Source: Phycisphaerae bacterium
GTDB taxonomy: Bacteria; Planctomycetota; Phycisphaerae; Phycisphaerales; SM1A02
Assembly (NCBI GenBank): GCA_002591705.1
Contig: PAAB01000070.1
Span: 1 to 34,022 of the forward strand
DNA: 34,022 bases
Direction of reading: 5' to 3'
The notes under the pieces were generated by a model, which worked only from the letters and a program-made list of their open reading frames with translations, was not told the DNA's origin and made no database searches. Positions 1 to 7,020 of this stretch are shown in pieces (position 1 is the first letter of the stretch; every line of letters starts with the position of its first letter). The translations under genes were made by a program, and so were the position numbers.

Positions 1-630
1 TGGGTGAAGCGGAGGGAGGAGAACAACGCCTTCGGCATCGATCTCGACTCCCCCACCCTCGAGTGGACACGGAAGCGAATTCCGGACCGTCTGGATGATC
101 ACCAGCAGTCGCGCATCGATCTGATCGAGGGAGATGTCCTCACATCCCCCACCCAGTCGAGCGACACGATCCTGGCCACGAATTTCAGTTATTTCATCTT
201 CAAGACCAGGGAGGAGGTCCGGAACTACTTCAGGATCGTCCACGAAGGTCTGGTCGACGATGGTCTGTTCATCCTCGATGCATACGGCGGCAGCGATTCC
301 TATCTCGAGATGACGGAGGACCGGGATCTGGATGGATTCACCTACACGTGGGATCAGAACTTCTTCGATCCGATCACCGGCGACGTCGTGAATCACATCC
401 ACTTCAAGTTCCCGGACGGAACCAAGATCAAGAAGGCATTCACCTACGAGTGGAGATTGTGGACGCTTCCCGAGATCCAGGAGCTCTTGCTTGAGGCCGG
501 TTTCAAGGACACCGTCGTCTACTGGGAGGGAACGGATGACGAGACCGGTGAGGGGGATGGTGAATGGGCCGTCTCGAAGCGTGGCGAGGCCTGTGAAGGG
601 TGGGTCGCCTACATAGTGGGAATCAAGTGA
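1..630 (+). CDS. SAM-dependent methyltransferase, 5' end cut off by window
   Basis: The frame is open from base 1 to a TGA at 628-630. The visible part resembles the second half of a class I Rossmann methyltransferase. The segment AFGIDLD looks like the end of the second beta strand, whose acid binds the ribose of S-adenosylmethionine. The LIEGDVL segment fits the adenine-binding motif, and the ATNFSYFIFKTREE segment fits strand 4 and the following helix. The glycine-rich SAM loop (motif I) is missing, so the true start lies upstream. The C-terminal part (LWTLPEIQELLLEAGF) is typical of small-molecule methyltransferases. A GTG at 4-6 could be called as a start but would delete motif I, so I treat the gene as partial. 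The stop is 19 bases before the polyprenyl synthase start, so the two may be co-transcribed. The substrate cannot be told. Confidence 0.8.
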   Translation, partial: WVKRREENNAFGIDLDSPTLEWTRKRIPDRLDDHQQSRIDLIEGDVLTSPTQSSDTILATNFSYFIFKTREEVRNYFRIVHEGLVDDGLFILDAYGGSDSYLEMTEDRDLDGFTYTWDQNFFDPITGDVVNHIHFKFPDGTKIKKAFTYEWRLWTLPEIQELLLEAGFKDTVVYWEGTDDETGEGDGEWAVSKRGEACEGWVAYIVGIK

Positions 631-649
631 CGGTTTCCGGGAGAGTGCC

Positions 650-1636
650 GTGAGTCTGATCAACAAGATACGTGTCGATGACGAACTCGCCGGAATCCTC
701 GGAGAGGAGCTGGATCGGGTGGGCGGCATCCTCGAGGATCAGCTCCGCAGCGAACACGAGATCGTGAACGATCTCTGTCTGCACATCGAGTCTTACCGGG
801 GAAAGATGCTTCGACCGTCGCTGGTCATCCTTTCCGCATTGACGTCCGGATCGAAGTCGATCACGCATGCACACCGGGTGGTGGCGGCCGTGGTCGAGAT
901 GATCCACATGGCGACCCTGATCCACGACGACGTCCTCGACGAGGCGGACACCAGAAGGGGTGGCCGCACGATCAACAACCTGCACGGAAACGAGATGGCG
1001 GTGATGCTGGGTGACTACCTGATCTCCAACTCCTTCCACCTCTGCTCATCCATCGAACAGCCGTGGATCAACTCCATCCTGGGGTCGATCACCAACACAC
1101 TGTGCGAAGGGGAATTGATCCAGCTTGGAAACCGCCAGAACCTCGATATCGACCAGCAGACGTACTTCACGATCGTCGAGAAGAAGACGGCATCGCTGAT
1201 CGGTGCATCCTGTCGAATCGGTGCCATGCTCTCCGATCCCGAGGGCCGTTCGGCGGATCACCTCGAACGGTTCGGTGTCTCCTGCGGGATCGCCTTCCAG
1301 ATCACCGATGATCTCCTCGATCTCGTCGGTGATCAGGATGTGGTCGGAAAATCCGTCGGTCGTGATCTCGAGAAGGGCAAACTGACCCTTCCGACCATCT
1401 ACGCCATGAACGAGATGGAGGGTGACGACCGTCGTCGTCTCGTCGACCTGATCGAGAAGAGGGATCTGGTTGGGCTCCGGTCCGTGGTGCGGGATGCGGG
1501 ATTGATCGACCGTGCGATGGACAAGGCGTCCGGTCTCGTCGAATCGGCGAAGAATGAACTCGAATCCCTCGACGAGACACCGGCAAGGATCCTGCTGGGA
1601 TCGCTTGCGGACGGAATCATCGATCGCCGGTACTGA
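650..1636 (+). CDS. Long-chain polyprenyl diphosphate synthase
   Basis: This trans-type isoprenyl diphosphate synthase (328 aa) condenses isopentenyl diphosphate units onto an allylic primer, giving the side chain of a quinone or a similar lipid. Both aspartate-rich motifs are present: DDVLD at 93-97, followed by RRG at 102-104, and DDLLD at 220-224. GKMLRP at 51-56 is the conserved substrate-binding segment, and GRDLEKGKLTLP near 237-248 is the usual C-terminal signature. A small residue (Ala88) five positions before the first motif is typical of enzymes making long chains (about C30-C45). The start is GTG at 650, with GGGAG at 639-643 as ribosome-binding site. The product length cannot be fixed from sequence, so I give no ispB/hepT symbol. 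Confidence 0.93.
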   Translation: MSLINKIRVDDELAGILGEELDRVGGILEDQLRSEHEIVNDLCLHIESYRGKMLRPSLVILSALTSGSKSITHAHRVVAAVVEMIHMATLIHDDVLDEADTRRGGRTINNLHGNEMAVMLGDYLISNSFHLCSSIEQPWINSILGSITNTLCEGELIQLGNRQNLDIDQQTYFTIVEKKTASLIGASCRIGAMLSDPEGRSADHLERFGVSCGIAFQITDDLLDLVGDQDVVGKSVGRDLEKGKLTLPTIYAMNEMEGDDRRRLVDLIEKRDLVGLRSVVRDAGLIDRAMDKASGLVESAKNELESLDETPARILLGSLADGIIDRRY

Positions 1637-1644
1637 TTCCGTGT

Positions 1645-1977
1645 TCAGCCTTCGCCACGTGAGGCCTTGTTGCACATCACGATGAGATGTTCGACCCGCT
1701 CGATCGCCGATGCGAGTTCGCAATCGGATTCTGATTGGATGTGGTCCAGAACCGGGATCGATTCGGGAATGATCCGCGCGGCCGACCTGGCCTCCGAAGC
1801 CTGCTGGATCATCCGGCCCAGGAGCGAGCAGTCCACCGAATCCCACGTGGTCATCCACCTCGACAGGCGTCGTCCGTGACGGTGCGACAGGTCGTCGATC
1901 GAACCGATGATGGCATCGCATCGACGTCTGGTCATTCCGCGTGGGGTATTTTCTCCGCGATCTGGTCCGTTGTTCAT
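1645..1977 (-). CDS. Small hypothetical protein, 110 aa
   Basis: I do not recognise a family. The frame reads from an ATG at 1977 to a TGA at 1645 and fills a gap between two forward genes, so it is not the shadow of a stronger gene. Its codon thirds are mostly G or C, as in the surrounding real genes. The protein is soluble, mostly helical and charged. It has an Arg-rich N-terminus and a predicted helical C-terminal part (SDCELASAIERVEHLIVMC), with cysteines at about residues 20, 50, 86 and 104. No signal peptide or membrane segment is seen. No clear Shine-Dalgarno precedes either ATG 1977 or ATG 1935, so the start is uncertain. It converges on the polyprenyl synthase gene with an 8-base gap and runs divergently from the hydrolase gene. 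Confidence 0.6.
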   Translation of the reverse strand: MNNGPDRGENTPRGMTRRRCDAIIGSIDDLSHRHGRRLSRWMTTWDSVDCSLLGRMIQQASEARSAARIIPESIPVLDHIQSESDCELASAIERVEHLIVMCNKASRGEG

Positions 1978-2060
1978 GGTTGCTAGATCGGTCCCGGGAA
2001 ACCTCGACTTCGACGGAAATGGATATTCCGTGCGGAATGGTCCCGGATCGTCGATGAGGG

Positions 2061-2090
2061 TTGATTCCGGTGCATGTCGTTCGATAGCAT
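2061..2090 (+). promoter_or_regulatory. Candidate sigma-70-type promoter for the MBL hydrolase
   Basis: TTGATT at 2061-2066 and TAGCAT at 2085-2090 are separated by 18 bases, each matching four of six consensus positions. This places transcription start about 50 bases before the ATG at 2149. Planctomycete promoters are poorly defined, so this is a pattern match only. Confidence 0.3.
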
Positions 2091-2148
2091 GACGGGTTCA
2101 TGTATCGCACCCCGGCCGCGCGAAAGCGCTGCTCCAGGAGGATTCAAG

Positions 2149-3084
2149 ATGCTTCCGAAGAGGCCCCCCCGGGATCAACGGGTGGGATTCATCTACGCTC
2201 CCCCCTATCGGATCCAAGGGATCAGCATCGGTGGTGAGCAGACGGTGGTCCAGATACCCGAACTCGGACTGAATTTCGATATCGGACTCGCACCCAGGAT
2301 GTCGATCTCGGCACCCTTCGTCGCATTGAGTCATGGTCACATGGATCATGTGGCGGCGCTCCCCTACTACTTCAGTCAACGCATGTTCCTGAAGATGGTT
2401 CCGGGCACGTGTGTATGTCACCCGGAGCTCGCACCCCACCTCAGGATGATGATGCAGGGGTGGATTCAGGTGGAGAACCAGCAGACACCGCACGTGATCA
2501 CCGCCCTGGCACCGGGTGAGGAGCTGGAGATCAAGCCGTCGGTGATGTTGAGAGCCATCGAGGCTCGGCACACCGTTCCCTCGCTGTCGTACGCCGTCAT
2601 CGAGCACCGGAGCAAACTGAAGGACGAGTTCACGGGGCTCCCCCAGTCGGAACTGAGGAGGATCCGCTCGGAGGGGAACGAGATCACCCACACCCTCAAG
2701 GTGCCCCTGGTGGCCTACACCGGGGACACCGAGATGAACGAAAATCTCGTCTCGACCCCCTTCAGCGAAGCCGGGGTCGTGGTGACGGAATGCACCTTCT
2801 TCGACGATGAGCATTTCGACCGGGCCAAGGTCGGGAAACACCTGCACGTGCGGCATCTGAAGGAATTAATGCAGTCCTGGAAGGCCGAAACGGTGATCGT
2901 GATCCACACCTCGAGGCGGACCCACCTCGAGACCGCAAGGAAAAGGATGATCGAAACCCTCGGTGAGGATTCGGAGAGAATCCTGTTCCTGATGGATCAC
3001 CACCGGAATCGAATCCGGTACGAGCAGCAGGAAACATCCCTCCGGGATGAAAAAGAGGCCGCAGAAGGAGGGGGAAATGGTTGA
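2149..3084 (+). CDS. Metallo-beta-lactamase-fold hydrolase, RNase Z-like
   Basis: This 311-aa protein has the metal-binding signature of the metallo-beta-lactamase superfamily, HGHMDH at about residues 62-67. Further metal-ligand candidates are the Asp of the AYTGDTE segment, where RNase Z enzymes carry a bridging Asp, and the His of VIHTSRRTH near the C-terminus. The overall order resembles RNase Z (3'-tRNA processing) and its relatives, but I do not see a flexible exosite arm, and the 60-residue N-terminal part differs. I therefore call the fold but not tRNA processing. The frame is open from 2074, but ATG 2149 has an excellent ribosome-binding site (AGGAGG at 2136-2141, spacing 7), so I chose it. 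No signal peptide is seen, so the protein is probably cytoplasmic. dnaA follows after a leader of about 160 bases. Confidence 0.85.
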   Translation: MLPKRPPRDQRVGFIYAPPYRIQGISIGGEQTVVQIPELGLNFDIGLAPRMSISAPFVALSHGHMDHVAALPYYFSQRMFLKMVPGTCVCHPELAPHLRMMMQGWIQVENQQTPHVITALAPGEELEIKPSVMLRAIEARHTVPSLSYAVIEHRSKLKDEFTGLPQSELRRIRSEGNEITHTLKVPLVAYTGDTEMNENLVSTPFSEAGVVVTECTFFDDEHFDRAKVGKHLHVRHLKELMQSWKAETVIVIHTSRRTHLETARKRMIETLGEDSERILFLMDHHRNRIRYEQQETSLRDEKEAAEGGGNG

Positions 3085-3110
3085 CGACCCGATCTCCGTT
3101 TCGGTAGTTT
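3081..3110 (+). promoter_or_regulatory. Candidate dnaA promoter
   Basis: TTGACG at 3081-3086 (five of six -35 positions) is followed after 18 bases by TAGTTT at 3105-3110, a weak -10. Transcription would begin near 3117, giving dnaA an untranslated leader of about 127 bases if translation starts at 3244. The -35 box lies over the stop codon of the hydrolase gene (TGA at 3082-3084). Confidence 0.35.
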
Positions 3111-3200
3111 GAATGGAGAGAGAAAGGATTTGTCCGGGGAATTGAAGGGGAACAGCCGCCCAGGGAGGGGCAGGCCTGTCGGGCAACATGCAGGGATTGC

Positions 3201-3216
3201 GTGGTTCAATGTCCAG
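3201..3216 (+). repeat. 16-bp repeat, copy 1 (dnaA leader)
   Basis: GTGGTTCAATGTCCAG lies 28 bases before the chosen dnaA start and overlaps the first bases of the leader hairpin. Its near-identical partner is at 4732-4747, beyond the dnaA stop. Confidence 0.6.
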
Positions 3217-3230
3217 CCCGAAGGGGCTGG
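3213..3230 (+). promoter_or_regulatory. Hairpin in the dnaA leader
   Basis: CCAGCCC at 3213-3219 and GGGCTGG at 3224-3230 form a perfect 7-bp GC-rich stem with a GAAG loop. The stem ends 13 bases before the chosen dnaA ATG, in the region where a ribosome would load, and no strong Shine-Dalgarno lies between. A role in translation control is an inference. Confidence 0.4.
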
Positions 3231-3243
3231 GGAATCCGTTGGA

Positions 3244-4629
3244 ATGATGCACATTGAACAGAAGACAATGGATTCACTGCTTCACCACCTGCGTGAACAC
3301 CACACCAGCATCTGCCGACACTGGTTCGAGGAAATAAGACCGATCGATGTCAACGACGGTGTCCTCCGCCTCGTCATCGATGAGCAAGTCCGCCTCAAGT
3401 ATCTGCAGCGGTGCTGCGTGGAGCAGTTCACCGACTCCGCCCAAGCCGTCACCGGCAAACTCGTATCCGTTCGCTTCATCGACGAGCAGGAGGCGAAAAG
3501 CAGTGATTCGAACACGCGGGACCAGAGCAACCGGGAATGGGCCCATACCGGATTCAATCAGTCCGGATTCGACGAGGACATGCTTCTCAGCCCGGACTAC
3601 ACCTTCGATTCGTTCGTCGTCGGACCGGACAACAGGCTCGCCCACGCCGCCGCGATGGCCGTGGCGAAGAAGCCCGCGAAGGCCTACAACCCGTTCTTCA
3701 TCTACGGTGGAGTCGGTCTCGGGAAGACGCACCTCCTCCAGGCGATCTGTCAGGAGGCGATGCGGAACCATCCCTCCATGAAGATCTACTACACCTCCTG
3801 CAACGGATTCATGAACCAGTTCCTGGATGCGGTGCAGGCGGGTCAGATGAGTTCGTTCCGTCATCGTTTCAGAACCTACGACCTCCTGGTCATCGACGAC
3901 ATCCACGATCTCTCGAAGCGCGGTCCTTCCCAGGAGGAGTTCTTCCACACCTTCAACATCCTCTATCAGGGAGGTCGACAGATCGTCCTGAGTTCCGACG
4001 CCCCCCCGAACGAGATTCCGGAACTGGAGGAGCGTCTGATCAGCAGATTCAACTGCGGTCTGGTCGCGAACATCGAGCGTCCCTGCTACGAGACGAGGGT
4101 GGCGATCATCAAGAGCAAGGCGCAGTTGAAGGGAATCCAGCTTCCCGACGACGTCACCAGCTACATCGCGGCGAAGATCGACACGAACATCAGGGAGATC
4201 GAGGGAACGATCACCAAGATCCAGGGTCTTTCGGTGATCAACAAGTCGAAGATCGATCTCTCCCTGGCCAAGAAGGCCATCGGCGATCGGATGACCGAAT
4301 CGAAGTCGACCCAGCTGACGATCCAGGGAATCATCGAGACGATCTCCGACTACTACGATCTCAAGCTCGCCGATCTGCTGTCGAAGAGACGGCACAAGTC
4401 CATCTCGCTGCCGAGACAGATCGGCATGTACCTGGCAAGAAAGCACACCAGATTCAGTCTGGAGGAGATCGGCGGGTATTTCGGAGGACGGGACCACACC
4501 ACGGTAATGCACGCGGTGCGGACCATCGATTCGAAGCGGGGTGAGGATTCGATCCTGGACAAGGATCTGGTCCACCTGGAGCGGGAGTTGACGGGAAACA
4601 TCATGGAACCCGTCCCCACCTACTCCTGA
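3244..4629 (+). CDS. dnaA: Chromosomal replication initiator DnaA
   Basis: DnaA binds DnaA boxes at the origin, melts the neighbouring AT-rich DNA and loads the helicase. The 461-aa protein has all family domains. The N-terminal interaction domain is residues 1-80, and a short variable linker follows. The AAA+ core has Walker A GGVGLGKT at 155-162 and Walker B with D218-D219. The C-terminal DNA-binding domain carries the signature GGRDHTTVMHA at about 414-424. Starts are ambiguous. The frame is open from a TTG at 3109, which would add 45 residues with no DnaA likeness. ATG 3244 starts just before the first family-like helix, and ATG 3268 is also possible. Shine-Dalgarno support is weak at each. 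A hairpin and half of a repeated 16-mer lie in the leader. The gene is followed by a candidate origin. Confidence 0.95.
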   Translation: MMHIEQKTMDSLLHHLREHHTSICRHWFEEIRPIDVNDGVLRLVIDEQVRLKYLQRCCVEQFTDSAQAVTGKLVSVRFIDEQEAKSSDSNTRDQSNREWAHTGFNQSGFDEDMLLSPDYTFDSFVVGPDNRLAHAAAMAVAKKPAKAYNPFFIYGGVGLGKTHLLQAICQEAMRNHPSMKIYYTSCNGFMNQFLDAVQAGQMSSFRHRFRTYDLLVIDDIHDLSKRGPSQEEFFHTFNILYQGGRQIVLSSDAPPNEIPELEERLISRFNCGLVANIERPCYETRVAIIKSKAQLKGIQLPDDVTSYIAAKIDTNIREIEGTITKIQGLSVINKSKIDLSLAKKAIGDRMTESKSTQLTIQGIIETISDYYDLKLADLLSKRRHKSISLPRQIGMYLARKHTRFSLEEIGGYFGGRDHTTVMHAVRTIDSKRGEDSILDKDLVHLERELTGNIMEPVPTYS

Positions 4630-4631
4630 CG

Positions 4632-4651
4632 CCACCGTGGTCGAACGGTGG
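4632..4651 (+). terminator. Stem-loop just after dnaA
   Basis: CCACCGT at 4632-4638 pairs with ACGGTGG at 4645-4651 around a 6-base loop, three bases after the dnaA stop. There is no run of T after the stem, so termination is only suggested. Confidence 0.35.
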
Positions 4652-4986
4652 AATACCTGTCACAAACATCGCATGGAGGGGTGGTGTCCGGTGCTCCGCC
4701 GCCCGTAGGCGGATGACTGACCGGATGGTTGGTGGTTCAATGTTCAGTGATTGGAAGTGCTTGTGACAGGATGTGCACAGTATGAGGAACCCCCCAAACC
4801 ACTGAAAACAACGTGGTAGCGATCTCCGAACCATTCCATCCACAATTCGACAGGACTAAGAATTAAGACGACGAATTTATTTCAGCCTGAGGACTGGTGA
4901 TCCGGAGCCCCGGAAGAAGTGACAGGCGGTGCGGGTGGTGCCGCATGGATATACTCCGGAACCATCGGGAACGGAGGGATTCACCC
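4652..4986. other. Candidate replication origin region between dnaA and the MoxR operon
   Basis: This is the longest gene-free stretch of the window. A perfect 10-bp inverted repeat is formed by CCTGTCACAA at 4656-4665 and TTGTGACAGG at 4761-4770. The second arm runs into a tandem TGTG-containing decamer pair at 4762-4781. CCATCCACA at 4836-4844 matches seven of nine positions of the classical DnaA box TTATCCACA, including the whole ATCCACA core. An AT-rich patch at 4857-4882 follows it and could be the unwinding element. GTGGTTCAATGTTCAG at 4732-4747 is nearly repeated in the dnaA leader. Position beside dnaA, a box core and an AT-rich patch together suggest oriC, but only one good box is visible. 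The same region must also hold the promoter for the MoxR operon, for which I see no convincing boxes. Confidence 0.4.
4732..4747 (+). repeat. 16-bp repeat, copy 2 (after dnaA)
   Basis: GTGGTTCAATGTTCAG matches the sequence at 3201-3216 in the dnaA leader (GTGGTTCAATGTCCAG) at 15 of 16 positions, in the same orientation. The two copies therefore flank dnaA. The role is unknown. Confidence 0.6.
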
Positions 4987-6024
4987 ATGAGCCAGGATGA
5001 GAATCGGAGCGAGATCTCCCAGTCCGCAGAACGCATCAGGTCCCAGATCCATCGGGCGGTGGTCGGTCAGGATGAGGTCATCGACCAGCTGCTGCTGTGC
5101 CTCTTCTGCGGCGGCCACGCTCTTCTGGTGGGGGTTCCGGGTCTCGCCAAGACCCTGCTGATATCCAGCATCGCGAGAACGATGGACCTCGGATTCTCCA
5201 GGATCCAGTTCACTCCCGATCTCATGCCTTCGGACATGACCGGGACGGAGATCATGGAGGAGGATCGCTCGACCGGCGAGCGGTCGCTTCGGTTCGTCAA
5301 GGGACCGATCTTCTCGAATCTGATCCTGGCCGACGAGATCAACCGGACTCCACCCAAGACCCAGGCGGCACTGCTCGAGGCGATGCAGGAACGCCAGGTC
5401 ACCGCGGGCGGCGTGCGTCACGAACTTCCGGATCCGTTCTTCGTGCTTGCGACTCAGAACCCGATCGAACAGGAGGGGACCTATCCGCTTCCGGAGGCGC
5501 AGCTCGACCGGTTCATGTTCAACATCAGGATCTCCTATCCGGACGCCATCGAGGAATGCGAGGTCGTGAAACGCACGACCTCATCCGGATCACGGGAGAT
5601 CGAACCAGTGATCGACGGATCCAGGATGTCCGAATACCAGTCGATCGTGAGAAACACCCCCATTGCGGACCACGTGGTCGACTACGCGGTCCGGCTCGCC
5701 AGGGCCACCCGGAACGACGGTTCCACACCGGATTCACCATCCGTCATCCATGACTACGTCAGCTGGGGTGCCGGCCCGAGGGCGAGCCAGTATCTGGTCC
5801 TGGCCGCAAAGGCCCGCGCCGCCATTACGGGTTCCCCCCAGGTGAATCCAAGTCACGTCCGGGAGGTGCTCCTGCCCGTGCTCCGGCACCGGATTCTTCT
5901 GAACTTCAATGCCGAGTCCGACGGTGTGACCACCGACACGATCATTCGGGAACTGGTCGATCATGTCTCCCCGTCCGATACGGATCCCGGCACCGGGAGG
6001 CAGATGGATCGGGTCATGAACTGA
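4987..6024 (+). CDS. MoxR-family AAA+ ATPase
   Basis: MoxR ATPases act as chaperone-like motors that mature or activate partner proteins, often those with VWA domains. This 345-aa protein has Walker A GVPGLAKT at 49-56, Walker B LILADEIN at 112-119, sensor 1 ATQNP at 155-159 and the arginine-finger segment EAQLDRF at 170-176. The C-terminal lid domain follows. The frame is open from 4897, but the family begins near residue 1 of the ATG at 4987. That ATG has GGAGGG at 4973-4978 (spacing 8), so I chose it. It is the first gene of a seven-gene forward cluster, and DUF58 follows after 21 bases. The MoxR, DUF58 and VWA order is known from many bacteria. The client here is presumably one of the downstream VWA-type membrane proteins. 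Confidence 0.95.
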   Translation: MSQDENRSEISQSAERIRSQIHRAVVGQDEVIDQLLLCLFCGGHALLVGVPGLAKTLLISSIARTMDLGFSRIQFTPDLMPSDMTGTEIMEEDRSTGERSLRFVKGPIFSNLILADEINRTPPKTQAALLEAMQERQVTAGGVRHELPDPFFVLATQNPIEQEGTYPLPEAQLDRFMFNIRISYPDAIEECEVVKRTTSSGSREIEPVIDGSRMSEYQSIVRNTPIADHVVDYAVRLARATRNDGSTPDSPSVIHDYVSWGAGPRASQYLVLAAKARAAITGSPQVNPSHVREVLLPVLRHRILLNFNAESDGVTTDTIIRELVDHVSPSDTDPGTGRQMDRVMN

Positions 6025-6045
6025 TCCCCGGTCTGGAGCGACCCA

Positions 6046-7020
6046 ATGACTGATCCAACGGGAATCCGTGCCGAATCCTATCTCTCTCCGGAAACCCTGT
6101 CCCAACTGGCACCCTTCGAGCTCCGGGCCAGGATGATCGTGGAAGGTGTCCGCAGCGGATTCCACGCCTCGCCCCAGCAGGGACTGTCCGTGCAGTTCAA
6201 GCAGCACCGGCCCTACACGGCGGGCGACGACGTCAAGCACCTCGACTGGAAGGTCTACGCAAGGACGGATCGCCTTTCGGTCAAGCAGTACGAACAGGAG
6301 ACCAACCTCGACATCACGATCCTCGTCGACTGTTCAGCCTCCATGCGCTACGGATCCATGGGTGTGAAGACCGGATGGGGAGGGACGCGGGCCAGTCGAG
6401 CCACGTCCACATGGACCAAATTCGACCACGCGACGGCGACGGCGACCGCGGTGGCATGGATGTGTCTCCAGCAGTCGGACCGGGTGGGTCTTTCACTCTT
6501 CTCGAACGGAATCAACCAGACGATCGGACGGACGAGCTCGACCGGTCATTGGAGAAGGATCGTGTCGATCCTGTCGTCGGAACCGGTCGACGATTCCACC
6601 GACTTCGAACGAACGACCGAACAGGTCCTCTCGAACATCACCAACCGGTCCCTGTTCGTCGTCATCTCCGACCTGCTGCACGATCCAACATCGATCAGAT
6701 CCGCCATGGCGAGGTTCCGCCACAAAAACCACGACGTCCTCTGTCTCCAGATCCTCGATCACCAGGAGATCGAGTTCGATCTGCGGGATCCGTCCCTCTT
6801 CATCGACATGGAATCCGACGATCGGATCCGGGTCGATCCACCGGCCATCCGCGACGCCTACATCGAGGCGATGGAATCGCATCAGGACGAACTTCAATCC
6901 ATGCTCAACGGGTTCGGGTTCGATCACTACCTTCTCGACACCCATTTGCCGGTCGGGCCCGCGCTGGCCCGGGTGGCGGCCCGACGATCGTCCTGGCTGA
7001 AGTCCCATCATGCTCGTTGA
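6046..7020 (+). CDS. DUF58 domain protein
   Basis: DUF58 proteins are regular partners of MoxR ATPases, with a VWA-like fold and a role that is not settled biochemically. This 324-aa protein shows the family signature around residues 57-75 (YTAGDD, then HLDWKVYARTD). A metal-site-like motif VDCSASM lies at 94-100, where D95, S97 and S99 fit the DxSxS pattern of VWA domains. No membrane segment is visible, so it should be cytoplasmic. Its stop lies 11 bases inside the next gene, which implies coupled translation. A polar insert at about 101-128 (Gly, Thr, Trp rich) sits just after the metal motif. It may be a lineage-specific loop. Confidence 0.93.
   Translation: MTDPTGIRAESYLSPETLSQLAPFELRARMIVEGVRSGFHASPQQGLSVQFKQHRPYTAGDDVKHLDWKVYARTDRLSVKQYEQETNLDITILVDCSASMRYGSMGVKTGWGGTRASRATSTWTKFDHATATATAVAWMCLQQSDRVGLSLFSNGINQTIGRTSSTGHWRRIVSILSSEPVDDSTDFERTTEQVLSNITNRSLFVVISDLLHDPTSIRSAMARFRHKNHDVLCLQILDHQEIEFDLRDPSLFIDMESDDRIRVDPPAIRDAYIEAMESHQDELQSMLNGFGFDHYLLDTHLPVGPALARVAARRSSWLKSHHAR

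Noticed and set aside
1046..2110. 354-codon reverse-strand frame
   Set aside because: It lies opposite the polyprenyl synthase and in another frame than the small gene at 1645-1977, which has the better codon pattern.
3274..4635. 453-codon open frame on the reverse strand, opposite dnaA
   Set aside because: It lies fully opposite a clear DnaA. GC-rich codon bias leaves few stops on the other strand, and the translation is low-complexity with no family likeness.
4601..4843. 80-codon reverse-strand frame in the candidate origin
   Set aside because: It overlaps the dnaA end, has no ribosome site and crosses the inverted repeat; no family likeness.
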